IMG/VR virus record: IMGVR_UViG_3300009506_000013 | Coordinates: 17,033-81,032 of that record | Reading direction: 5' to 3' (one strand) | DNA from: a virus | DNA length: 64,000 nucleotides | Shown: positions 7,702 through 13,850 of the stretch, piece by piece | Layout of the letters: the number at the start of each line of letters is the position of its first letter | How positions within the stretch are numbered: the stretch's first letter is position 1 | Notes under the pieces: generated by a model | What the model was told of the DNA's origin: nothing | Seen by the model: the letters and a program-made list of their open reading frames with translations, nothing else | The model's database searches: none | Program-made: the position numbers and the translations under genes

Positions 7702-8040
7702 TTATAGGTTGTTTAGTTCTGCTTCGGTAGCGGTGATGGCTTCCCGGTCAGGATTATCAGCCATCAACTGCCTTTCGAGCTTGGCCTTAAGGTTCTTCAG
7801 ATCCGTGGAATAACCACCCGCCTGTAACGAACTCATGAACAGCCGGACATTGGACAGAAAGAACTCACCCGTGCGGCCCCGGTCATCGACTGCCTGAACC
7901 TTTACCACTCCCTCTTCAATCCAAGCCGCCACGATCCTTGCGGGCCACGCTACCTTGTAGTCATTAAAAGCATGTTCGATCCGCCACGCCGGACAGATGA
8001 ACTGTTCTAAAAGGTTGTTTGATAATGATCCTCGTGCCAT
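7702..8040 (-). CDS. Hypothetical protein
   Basis: 112 residues, ATG behind AAGGAG. A beta-rich middle (WIEEGVVKVQAVDDRGRTGE) is followed by a helical C-terminus with heptad-like Leu spacing (LKNLKAKLERQL). No family recognised. Its stop codon touches ribozyme copy 4; its leader carries only the decayed copy 5. Confidence 0.7.
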   Translation of the reverse strand: MARGSLSNNLLEQFICPAWRIEHAFNDYKVAWPARIVAAWIEEGVVKVQAVDDRGRTGEFFLSNVRLFMSSLQAGGYSTDLKNLKAKLERQLMADNPDREAITATEAELNNL

Positions 8041-8059
8041 TTTGTTTCTCCTTATTAGT

Positions 8060-8109
8060 CTGAACTTGTGACCAACGAATGGGGCCAGGGAAGCCTGACC
8101 CCGCTCTGC
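8060..8109 (-). ncRNA. Degenerate twister-like ribozyme, copy 5
   Basis: The P1 hairpin (GGGGUCAGG/CCUGGCCCC) and the L4 loop UCACAAGU remain, but the UUAAUGCGC core and the whole P3 are missing and P4 is weakened. L1 reads GAGCG while L4 reads CAC, so the tertiary pairing is broken. This copy should not cleave. Confidence 0.6.
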
Positions 8110-8318
8110 TAGCTGTCTTCCCTGCGTTCTGCTTCCCGCAGGTCATCGGCCATATTAACAATGTTCTCGCACAGTTCAATCAGCTTATCCCGATATTCCT
8201 TTTCAGACTTACTGATATCATGATCCGGCCCCTCTTCAATAGCTTCTTCAATAGCCGATTCACAATCAAGTAAATCACGATAGGTGTTCTCAAATCGACA
8301 ATAGCTCATATTGCTCAT
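8109..8318 (-). CDS. Small phage protein of the MSYCRFEN type
   Basis: 69 residues from the ATG at 8318 behind AGGAGAT. The N-terminus MSNMSYCRFENTYRDLLDC resembles a short family seen in many phages, with a conserved YCRFEN-T and a following helix; its function is unknown. The rest is one or two acidic helices. The stop codon TAG shares a base with ribozyme copy 5. Confidence 0.75.
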   Translation of the reverse strand: MSNMSYCRFENTYRDLLDCESAIEEAIEEGPDHDISKSEKEYRDKLIELCENIVNMADDLREAERREDS

Positions 8319-8334
8319 TTTCTTATCTCCTATT

Positions 8335-8407
8335 CTGGACTTGTGACCAGTAGCCTCCACCATAGAGGCTAGCGCATTAAGGCCGGATCGCTCCGGCCCC
8401 ACTCTGC
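8335..8407 (-). ncRNA. Twister-like ribozyme, copy 6
   Basis: P1 GGCCGGA/UCCGGCC with GCGA; P3 UAGCCUC/GAGGCUA; P4 CUGG/CCAG with loop UCACAAGU; L1 GAGUG. Predicted cut between 8379 and 8378. The first base belongs to the upstream TAG stop; AGGAG begins a few bases after P4. Confidence 0.75.
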
Positions 8408-8931
8408 TAGATGATAGGCTTCACTCTATTCGCCCACACCGTGATAAGATCCTTGGGTGCACGGCCAGTGATACGGGCCAGATGACCACCAAAGGCCAGG
8501 TCCAACATTTTCTTCGGGTTGAGTACAGTTACCTTCCCGGTGGTCTTATTAATCCGAACCACCTGGGACTTTGACCACATCCCATTACTCAGGACTTCAA
8601 CCATCTGCCCAACCCGCAACCTCTCTATATAGCCAAAGTTTTTAAGGTATTCAGCAGCCTTCTCTTTGTGCTCTTCGCGGTGAGCTTGGCGCTCCTCCTT
8701 GAATTCATTTCCTGCCGCATACAGCACTTTTCTCTGCTTCGGCGTCAACTTCGCGGGTTTCAACATATGCTCTGGAACAGTGTACATTCCTTCCTCTTCC
8801 GATTTTACTTCAAAACGATAGACAACAGGCTGATATCGCTTACTGACTTTCCGCATCCCCATAACTACTCCAACAACCGTCTTGTGTTTGCGGGAAGATG
8901 TAAACTGAACTGCGTCACCGATATTAAACAT
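8407..8931 (-). CDS. Hypothetical protein with two SH3/KOW-like segments
   Basis: 174 residues. Two beta segments that start with a typical barrel opening (FNIGDAVQFTSS at residue 2 and LRVGQMVEVLSNG at about 105) are joined by a charged helical linker rich in Lys, Glu and Arg. Such folds often bind nucleic acid or proteins. No named family. Flanked by ribozyme copies 7 and 6. Confidence 0.7.
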   Translation of the reverse strand: MFNIGDAVQFTSSRKHKTVVGVVMGMRKVSKRYQPVVYRFEVKSEEEGMYTVPEHMLKPAKLTPKQRKVLYAAGNEFKEERQAHREEHKEKAAEYLKNFGYIERLRVGQMVEVLSNGMWSKSQVVRINKTTGKVTVLNPKKMLDLAFGGHLARITGRAPKDLITVWANRVKPII

Positions 8932-8945
8932 GGTATTTCTCCTTT

Positions 8946-9018
8946 CTGGACTTGCGACCAGTAGACTCCACCATGGAGTCTAGCGCATTAAGGCCGGATC
9001 GCTCCGGCCCCGCTCTGC
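8946..9018 (-). ncRNA. Twister-like ribozyme, copy 7
   Basis: P1 GGCCGGA/UCCGGCC with GCGA; P3 UAGACUCC/GGAGUCUA; P4 loop UCGCAAGU and L1 GAGCG, one of the three CGC-GCG copies. Predicted cut between 8990 and 8989. Confidence 0.75.
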
Positions 9019-9302
9019 TAGTCTTCTTTACACTCAGGATAATCAACCGCTTTAAATACAGGGAACGTCCGCTGAGTCACGGCATTCTGGACTTCCTTTA
9101 AAACACTAAACAGAGCCTCAAGCTCTTGCTCCTGTTCCTTACCACGAACACGGATTTCACAGTTAAAACAAGCCTCACCGTTGCTTCCTGATACTTGAAG
9201 CTCCCCGCGATAGCCATACACCAGACTTAACAGGCCCTTCACATGTTCCACAATTTGGGCATCTGTCGCTTCTGTTACCGTCTCAACCGAATAGTCTTTC
9301 AT
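9018..9302 (-). CDS. Hypothetical protein
   Basis: 94 residues; AAAAGGAGAT precedes the ATG. Predicted alpha/beta: a helix near residues 13-28, then strands (GELQVSG, CFNCEIRVRG) and a helix with repeated Glu and Leu. No family recognised. Leader: ribozyme copy 8. Confidence 0.68.
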   Translation of the reverse strand: MKDYSVETVTEATDAQIVEHVKGLLSLVYGYRGELQVSGSNGEACFNCEIRVRGKEQEQELEALFSVLKEVQNAVTQRTFPVFKAVDYPECKED

Positions 9303-9320
9303 TTCTTATCTCCTTTTATT

Positions 9321-9391
9321 CTGGACTTGTGACCAGTGGCTCCCCCATGGAGCCAGCGCATTAAGGCCGGATCGCTCCGGCCCCACTCTGC
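9321..9391 (-). ncRNA. Twister-like ribozyme, copy 8
   Basis: P1 GGCCGGA/UCCGGCC with GCGA; P3 UGGCUCC/GGAGCCA; P4 loop UCACAAGU with L1 GAGUG. Predicted cut between 9363 and 9362. Confidence 0.75.
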
Positions 9392-9600
9392 TAAGATGCC
9401 CGCTGAAGGATTATCTCTCTTGCCTCTATAGCGCGGACATTGGTTATCTCGTTTTGTAGCTCTAAAAGATACGTTTGCTCAACTCCTGAAGCCTCCGCAT
9501 AGTTCATCAGGCCTTGGATATAGGCTTCGTAAACACGGACCATCCGTTTCAGAGTCTTCTCTTCCTCTACCACTATTCTCTTCACGTTGTTATTAGCCAT
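9391..9600 (-). CDS. Small helical protein
   Basis: 69 residues, apparently all helix (EEEKTLKRMVRVYEAYIQGL, then LELQNEITNVRAIEAREI). No motif recognised. Its ribosome site AGGAG abuts P4 of ribozyme copy 9. Confidence 0.65.
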   Translation of the reverse strand: MANNNVKRIVVEEEKTLKRMVRVYEAYIQGLMNYAEASGVEQTYLLELQNEITNVRAIEAREIILQRAS

Positions 9601-9612
9601 TTCTTTTCTCCT

Positions 9613-9689
9613 CTGGACTTGTGACCAGTACCAGGGACAATCCCCGGTAGCGCATTAAGCTGGAGTCTTAAGACTCCAGCCCACTCTGC
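9613..9689 (-). ncRNA. Twister-like ribozyme, copy 9, overlapping a gene end
   Basis: P1 has an unrelated sequence, GCUGGAGUC/GACUCCAGC around UUAA, yet pairs perfectly. P3 UACCGGGG/UCCCUGGUA with one G-U pair; P4 loop UCACAAGU with L1 GAGUG. Predicted cut between 9657 and 9656. The last residues and the TAA of the SprT-like gene are read through P2, L1 and P1. Confidence 0.75.
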
Positions 9690-10117
9690 TGTAGCGTCCA
9701 GATAGCAACTAAATCAGCCATCCGGCTTGACTCTTCCATAGTCAACAGCCCATCCGCAAACATCCTTTCCCATTTGCGAAACGCAGGGCCGTGACCCTCG
9801 TCAGCGCCATCCTTATACTTGCCCAGCCGAACGGGTTGGGCACTGTTGCAAATAAACCCGTGGACCAGCTCGTGCCACAGGATGCTTCGGACCTCTTTCA
9901 AATACCGCCCATATTTGAGCGGCTTTTCAAAGAACTTATTCAGGGCGATTGTCCGGGCCGCAACGTCATACTGACCGAAGACCACGCCCGGCAACCCGGC
10001 CTGATTAACTGTTATTGGGAACTGCTGGAAGGATACTTTCACCACACAGCCGGAGCCATTCAAGTATCCTTCATCCATCTCCTTCACCAACTGGAAAAGC
10101 AAAGATTCTATTTGCAT
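9668..10117 (-). CDS. SprT-like zinc metallopeptidase
   Basis: 149 residues. HELVH at residues 82-86 with a third possible ligand in EGHGPAF about 27 residues later fits the SprT/Spartan-like fold (HExxH..H). Cellular relatives degrade DNA-protein crosslinks; phage versions are common in DNA metabolism regions. Its start overlaps the upstream gene by ten bases, so no ribozyme separates them. The stop codon lies in the P1 loop of ribozyme copy 9. Confidence 0.82.
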   Translation of the reverse strand: MQIESLLFQLVKEMDEGYLNGSGCVVKVSFQQFPITVNQAGLPGVVFGQYDVAARTIALNKFFEKPLKYGRYLKEVRSILWHELVHGFICNSAQPVRLGKYKDGADEGHGPAFRKWERMFADGLLTMEESSRMADLVAIWTLQQSGLES

Positions 10118-10770
10118 CGCGCATACCCTGCCTTCCCGCCGATTTTAACCTTGCGGATAATTCCAAGTCTCACAAGGTGCCCAGCGACCATCTTCAAACG
10201 GCCAGCTGGATTCGAGCTTTTAATGTTGGGAATGAGTTCAGCAATAGCGTCATCCAGTGTAATAGAAGGATATTTGACCAGTAATTCCGCGCAAAACCTT
10301 ATAGAGGTATTTGGCAACCAGGCCGGAAGACCATCCGGACCAATCGGAGGTATTGCGGAAGTCCCACCACCCGTCTTGGCCTTCTTTGCTTTCGCCGTTG
10401 ACGTTGTAGTAGTCTGTTTGTTTTCGAGCTTATCAATATAAGATTGGATCTGCGGCGGATTCAGCGCCACCGCAAACCGTTCCATATACTTCAAAGCCAT
10501 CCGCAAACTTGTTTCCTTCTCTTCCGGAAACTGTGTGCCCAAGGCGCGGGCACGGCATTTACCTGCGATGTTCCAGATTTTAACAGCATCATCGGGCAGG
10601 TACTTCACACCGGGATTCTGTCGCTGTAATCTCTGAAGACTCCCACAAATCGGGTCCATCACGGATATCGCCTGGATTAATAGGCTTGTCCGAAGACTTA
10701 AGTCATCGTGGGCACGGGAAAATGCCGCGTAAATCTTTTCAATCATTTTCCTTGGATTTGCTTTCGCCAT
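10108..10770 (-). CDS. Hypothetical protein with C-terminal winged-helix-like domain
   Basis: 220 residues. Helical N-terminus, a Thr/Lys/Gly linker at about 118-138, then an alpha/beta domain (CAELLVKYPSITLDDAIAEL, GRLKMVAGHLVRLGIIRKV) that resembles the end of the zinc-ribbon protein at 1709-2416. Likely DNA or protein binding. It is followed with overlap by the SprT-like gene. Confidence 0.68.
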   Translation of the reverse strand: MAKANPRKMIEKIYAAFSRAHDDLSLRTSLLIQAISVMDPICGSLQRLQRQNPGVKYLPDDAVKIWNIAGKCRARALGTQFPEEKETSLRMALKYMERFAVALNPPQIQSYIDKLENKQTTTTSTAKAKKAKTGGGTSAIPPIGPDGLPAWLPNTSIRFCAELLVKYPSITLDDAIAELIPNIKSSNPAGRLKMVAGHLVRLGIIRKVKIGGKAGYARCK

Positions 10771-10782
10771 TTCTTTTCTCCT

Positions 10783-10855
10783 CTGGACTTGTGACCAGTG
10801 GCCGGGACAACCCCGACCAGCGCATTAAGGCCGGATCGCTCCGGCCCCACTCTGC
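10783..10855 (-). ncRNA. Twister-like ribozyme, copy 10
   Basis: P1 GGCCGGA/UCCGGCC with GCGA; P3 UGGUCGGG/UCCCGGCCA with a U-G pair at a place where copy 2 has C-G; P4 loop UCACAAGU, L1 GAGUG. Predicted cut between 10827 and 10826. AGGAG starts one base after P4. Confidence 0.76.
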
Positions 10856-11575
10856 TTATTCGCTCCCCGTCCCCAACAGCGGACGGTTCGCAACCGCAAG
10901 AAATTTCGCCTCAAACTCAGCCTCACTCGTGATCTCCTCATGAACTCCCCCGGTGATTGCGCTCAGGGTTTTGAGGTTATCACTACCATTTCGGCCATAC
11001 CAGCTGTCTTCGCGGCCAATAAAAATGGTGTCAATAATAACGCCAGCCGTTTTGGCTTGTTCGGCGGCATCGAGGGCAACATCATAGTCATGCATATCGC
11101 CATCCGATGTAAGGATAATTCTGGGCGTATAATCTTTGTTCTTCTTCAGAAGAGTCAACGCCGCACGGATACCCTTTCCAGCATAAGTCCCGTTTCCATT
11201 CGCATACAGCGCACGAACAGCATCCTTGATCTCATCCAGGTTCGATGAGCCTCTCAGAGGTATTCGAGTGTTTTTCCCGAACTCAACAACGCCAATCTTC
11301 ATGGACAGGGCCTTTTCGCCAATCCGTTCATTCGCATACTTCTCAACAACCTTCTTTTGAAGGTCAACCTTCCGTGAACCGCTGTAGCGGTCTTCGCCCA
11401 TCCCATCATTCATCGAATAGGAAGCATCCAACACGAAACAGAGATATTGGAAATTATCAAAGAAGTCATTCAGATCCATACTACCAGCACTCAGGATCAA
11501 ATCCTCTTCTTTTTTCGTCATGGAAGTTGCGGTTGTTACGATAGAAGTGTTTTTGGAAGTTTTGTTATCAGACAT
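10856..11575 (-). CDS. von Willebrand factor A domain protein
   Basis: 239 residues from the ATG at 11575 behind AGGAG; a longer reading into the ribozyme is an artefact. The metal-ion site is complete: DASYS at residues 50-54 (DxSxS), TYAG near 136 and TSDGD near 162. vWA domains bind partner proteins in a magnesium-dependent way. In phages they occur near MoxR-type ATPases, tellurite-type proteins or alone; no ATPase partner is seen here. Flanked by ribozyme copies 11 and 10. Confidence 0.85.
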   Translation of the reverse strand: MSDNKTSKNTSIVTTATSMTKKEEDLILSAGSMDLNDFFDNFQYLCFVLDASYSMNDGMGEDRYSGSRKVDLQKKVVEKYANERIGEKALSMKIGVVEFGKNTRIPLRGSSNLDEIKDAVRALYANGNGTYAGKGIRAALTLLKKNKDYTPRIILTSDGDMHDYDVALDAAEQAKTAGVIIDTIFIGREDSWYGRNGSDNLKTLSAITGGVHEEITSEAEFEAKFLAVANRPLLGTGSE

Positions 11576-11596
11576 GGTATTTCTCCTTTTTAAAAA

Positions 11597-11670
11597 CTGG
11601 ACTTGTGACCAGTTAGATTCCACCATGGAATCTAGCGCATTAAGGCCGGATCGCTCCGGCCCCACTCTGC
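11597..11670 (-). ncRNA. Twister-like ribozyme, copy 11
   Basis: P1 GGCCGGA/UCCGGCC with GCGA; P3 UAGAUUCC/GGAAUCUA, which differs from copy 7 by a paired C-G to U-A change; P4 loop UCACAAGU, L1 GAGUG. Predicted cut between 11642 and 11641. Confidence 0.76.
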
Positions 11671-11861
11671 TAATTTTCTATCCAAGCAACGCTTTTCGCA
11701 TTCAATAGTTCCAGTCTCACCTCTTCCAGCATTTGGATATCGGCCTCGTGTTTCCTCTTGCTTCGAGCTGAGAAAGAAAGTTTGTCAATCCGGTCTTGGA
11801 TAGCGTCAACCACCGCCAACTGCTGGCGGATACTCAGAAAGTGTACCATTAAGTCTTTCAT
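11670..11861 (-). CDS. Small coiled-coil-like protein
   Basis: 63 residues, predicted helical throughout with regular hydrophobic spacing (LAVVDAIQDRIDKLSF, then ADIQMLEEVRLELL). No family recognised. GGAG precedes the ATG. Confidence 0.65.
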   Translation of the reverse strand: MKDLMVHFLSIRQQLAVVDAIQDRIDKLSFSARSKRKHEADIQMLEEVRLELLNAKSVAWIEN

Positions 11862-11873
11862 TTTTTATCTCCT

Positions 11874-11946
11874 CTGGACTTGTGACCAGTGGCCGGGACA
11901 ACCCCAGCCAGCGCATTAAGGCCGGATCGCTCCGGCCCCACTCTGC
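11874..11946 (-). ncRNA. Twister-like ribozyme, copy 12
   Basis: P1 GGCCGGA/UCCGGCC with GCGA; P3 UGGCUGGG/UCCCGGCCA; P4 loop UCACAAGU, L1 GAGUG. Predicted cut between 11918 and 11917. Starts directly after the upstream TAA; AGGAG follows P4. Confidence 0.76.
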
Positions 11947-12246
11947 TTAAGGCTCATAAAATCTAACATCGAAATCATTACAAGCCCTCATGAAATCCAG
12001 TATCGTCATCGTGTCAGATAACCGGCGCAGGAAGGCATAACCGTTCATTCCTTCCACCGTAGAATACTGGTCAAGATCATTCTCGTAGATATGGACGCCA
12101 TTGGCGTCAACCACGATCCCATAAGCCTTCTCAACATCTTGCGAGATTAGAACCAACCCGACCAACGGATCAGAACCATCACCAAAACTCTCAGCACTCG
12201 AAAAGGCATCCCAATCTTGCTTATCAAACTTTCTAAGATTAATCAT
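11947..12246 (-). CDS. Hypothetical acidic protein
   Basis: 99 residues, strongly acidic, alpha/beta. A strand pair (VGLVLISQ, GIVVDANGVHIYE) is followed by a helical C-terminus (FLRRLSDTMTILDFMRAC). No family recognised. Both flanks are ribozymes (copies 13 and 12). Confidence 0.66.
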   Translation of the reverse strand: MINLRKFDKQDWDAFSSAESFGDGSDPLVGLVLISQDVEKAYGIVVDANGVHIYENDLDQYSTVEGMNGYAFLRRLSDTMTILDFMRACNDFDVRFYEP

Positions 12247-12258
12247 TTTGTTTCTCCT

Positions 12259-12331
12259 CTGGACTTGTGACCAGTAGCCTCCACCATAGAGGCTAGCGCA
12301 TTAAGGCCGGATCGCTCCGGCCCCACTCTGC
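12259..12331 (-). ncRNA. Twister-like ribozyme, copy 13
   Basis: Same P1, P3 (UAGCCUC/GAGGCUA) and core as copy 6; P4 loop UCACAAGU, L1 GAGUG. Predicted cut between 12303 and 12302. Confidence 0.76.
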
Positions 12332-12582
12332 TAGTCTTCCAACTCATCCAACCCATCGAGGCAAGCCTCAACTTCATACAACCGCTGAGCCTCTTTCGCG
12401 GATATCTTCACGGAGGAAACAACCAGCCAGTTGTTATCGTCCAAGACATCCCCAACCTGTGTAACCACGGGGCAATTCTTTCCATCGAACACTTTCTTCA
12501 TGGCGGCATTTAACTCATCCACCGGAATTTGATCTGCCCAATCCCAAAATATTAACTCAGTCTTTACTGTGTTCTTTTTCAT
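12331..12582 (-). CDS. Hypothetical acidic protein
   Basis: 83 residues from the ATG at 12582 behind GGAG. Alpha/beta with strands at LIFWDW and NWLVVSSVKIS and an acidic C-terminal helix. No family recognised. Confidence 0.66.
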   Translation of the reverse strand: MKKNTVKTELIFWDWADQIPVDELNAAMKKVFDGKNCPVVTQVGDVLDDNNWLVVSSVKISAKEAQRLYEVEACLDGLDELED

Positions 12583-12595
12583 TTTCTTTTCTCCT

Positions 12596-12666
12596 CTGGA
12601 CTTGTGACCAGTGGCTCCCCCATGGAGCCAGCGCATTAAGGCCGGATCGCTCCGGCCCCACTCTGC
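12596..12666 (-). ncRNA. Twister-like ribozyme, copy 14
   Basis: P1 GGCCGGA/UCCGGCC with GCGA; P3 UGGCUCC/GGAGCCA as in copy 8; P4 loop UCACAAGU, L1 GAGUG. Predicted cut between 12638 and 12637. Confidence 0.76.
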
Positions 12667-12899
12667 TAACCGTTCCAAACCTCAACGCCAGTAACCGTCA
12701 CTTTCATATTAATTCCGGCATCGGCCACGAACTTTTTGACCAGTTCCTTCGCAACATCCTTGTTTCGAGCCTCCACAAGGATCTCATCCAGCGTATCCAC
12801 GCAACCGCCAAGAATATAGGTACAACGGTATTTTTTCGGCGTGACCTTATGGTGTGGTTGCCGACGCATCGAAGTCCCCCATCCATTGTTTCTTCCCAT
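12666..12899 (-). CDS. Hypothetical basic protein
   Basis: 77 residues from the ATG at 12899 behind AGGAGAT. Basic N-terminus (MRRQPHHK, TPKKYR), then a strand-helix-strand unit (LDEILVEARNKDVAKELVKK, KVTVTGVEV). No family recognised. Confidence 0.66.
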   Translation of the reverse strand: MGRNNGWGTSMRRQPHHKVTPKKYRCTYILGGCVDTLDEILVEARNKDVAKELVKKFVADAGINMKVTVTGVEVWNG

Positions 12900-12915
12900 T
12901 TTCTTATCTCCTATT

Positions 12916-12988
12916 CTGGACTTGTGACCAGTGGCCGGGACAACCCCAGCCAGCGCATTAAGGCCGGATCGCTCCGGCCCCACTCTGC
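12916..12988 (-). ncRNA. Twister-like ribozyme, copy 15
   Basis: Same P1 and P3 (UGGCUGGG/UCCCGGCCA) as copies 2 and 12; P4 loop UCACAAGU, L1 GAGUG. Predicted cut between 12960 and 12959. Confidence 0.76.
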
Positions 12989-13191
12989 TAGTAACAATCT
13001 ATTCCTTTCACCACGCATCCGGTGTTCAGGCCCTTTACCTCTTCAACCAGCGCCTCCCAGTACTTTCTAGCTGGCGCCTCTCTTTTATATTTACGGTTCC
13101 AACTCTCAAACGCGGGCCTGCGATTAAGAGTACAAAAAATCTCAAAGCCATCTTTGGTTTCGAAAAACGAAATTCTAATTGTATCGCTCAT
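12988..13191 (-). CDS. Hypothetical protein
   Basis: 67 residues from the ATG at 13191 behind GGAG. A beta start (IRISFFETKDGFEIFC) is followed by a basic, aromatic stretch and a helix. No family recognised. Confidence 0.65.
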   Translation of the reverse strand: MSDTIRISFFETKDGFEIFCTLNRRPAFESWNRKYKREAPARKYWEALVEEVKGLNTGCVVKGIDCY

Positions 13192-13203
13192 GGTGTTTCT
13201 CCT

Positions 13204-13282
13204 CTGGACTTGTGACCAGTAGCCCAACCGCTGGGCTAGCGCATTAAACGGATGGCAATGCACTTACCATCCGCCACTCTGC
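13204..13282 (-). ncRNA. Twister-like ribozyme, copy 16, overlapping a reading frame
   Basis: P1 is CGGAUGG/CCAUCCG with an 11-base loop, unrelated in sequence to the others. P3 UAGCCCA/UGGGCUA; P4 loop UCACAAGU with L1 GAGUG. Predicted cut between 13246 and 13245. It is the first copy in transcription order. A 66-residue reading frame runs through P2, L1, P1 and the core and stops in P3. Confidence 0.72.
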
Positions 13283-13436
13283 AAATTTTGGAGAATTTTC
13301 CGATCTCTTTTAGCAAAATACCGTATCGGTCACCCGCGACAATCGAATCACACTCGATTACTGAGCCACCCCGCTCAATTGGGACTTGCGATATTTCACC
13401 GTCTGTTTCACCGGGTGTCTTATCCACCCTGCCCAC
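13236..13436 (-). CDS. Possible first gene of the array, ending inside ribozyme copy 16
   Basis: 66 residues from a GTG at 13436 with only a weak ribosome site (GTAGG). The sequence is beta-rich (GGSVIECDSIVAGDRYGILL). Its last 15 codons also form the ribozyme P2, L1 and P1, and the stop lies past the predicted cut site, so cleavage would leave a message without a stop codon. It may be a real gene or a chance frame. Confidence 0.45.
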   Translation of the reverse strand: MGRVDKTPGETDGEISQVPIERGGSVIECDSIVAGDRYGILLKEIGKFSKICRVADGKCIAIRLMR

Positions 13437-13735
13437 AACCTACTTTGTTCAGCTCTGGGTCCGCCTCACCTCCTCCGGATTTTAGCGGTAGCACCTTGGG
13501 CTCCCCGTTTTTCGGATCTTTGCCATCAGGTCTGGCCTTTTGTTTTTTCTCCGGTGGCCTTCGATTTTCATCAACCGGATTTTCCGCTGGCTCCTTCGGT
13601 TCCGCCTTCGGTCGGCTTCTTTAATTCCGCTCCCCCTGACCTTGGGCTTTCCCTTCCGCCTTTCTTTTTCGCCCTTCCGGTTTCCCCCAGTCATGCCGAT
13701 GTCGGCCTCAGTTGGGTTCCACGTTTATAGGGTGT
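13437..13735 (-). pseudogene. Possible broken Lys/Pro-rich coding region
   Basis: One minus-strand frame reads like a Lys/Pro/Gly-rich protein on both sides of an in-frame TAA near 13621 (KPEGRKRKAEGK before it, KAEPKEPAENP and EKKQKARPDGKDPKNGEPK after it), ending with a TAA near 13433. There is no start codon after the internal stop. A second frame at 13482-13694 has a start but encodes a mostly Arg/Lys string. Neither is convincing; a decayed gene or a leader region are both possible. Confidence 0.3.
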
Positions 13736-13821
13736 ACCGCTTTTCGCTTCCCCGCCCCCCCTTTCTTCTTTCTACTCTATTTAACTTTATCATCTTACCT
13801 TATCCTTTCTTACTGTACTTA

Positions 13822-13850
13822 AATATAATGGAAAATGAAGGGATAGTCTA
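13822..13850 (-). promoter_or_regulatory. Candidate sigma-70-type promoter for the ribozyme-punctuated operon
   Basis: On the minus strand TAGACT (-35, 4 of 6) is followed after 17 bases by TATATT (-10, 5 of 6). Long A-tracts lie just upstream at about 13852-13884, as in an UP element. It is the only strongly AT-rich gap between the primase region and the array. The rest of 13736-13941 shows nothing else I can name. Confidence 0.45.

Noticed and set aside
7400-12983. N-terminal extensions beginning MGPERSGLNAL on several small proteins
   Set aside because: They come from a GTG in the ribozyme L1 strand being read as a start; each gene has an ATG behind AGGAG after the ribozyme.
5673-13282. 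The array elements as tRNAs or tRNA-like structures
   Set aside because: GCAGAGUGG..UUAAUGC resembles a D-arm and CUGG-UCACAAGU-CCAG a T-arm, but there is no acceptor stem, a hairpin sits inside the supposed D-loop, and the loop covariation is explained by the twister pairing.
5673-13282. CRISPR array
   Set aside because: The spacing is hundreds of bases with genes between, and the variable parts are self-complementary hairpins rather than spacers.
13482-13694. 70-residue Arg/Lys-rich reading frame as a gene
   Set aside because: Composition looks like an off-frame reading of a Lys/Pro-rich sequence; no good ribosome site. Kept only as part of a possible broken gene.
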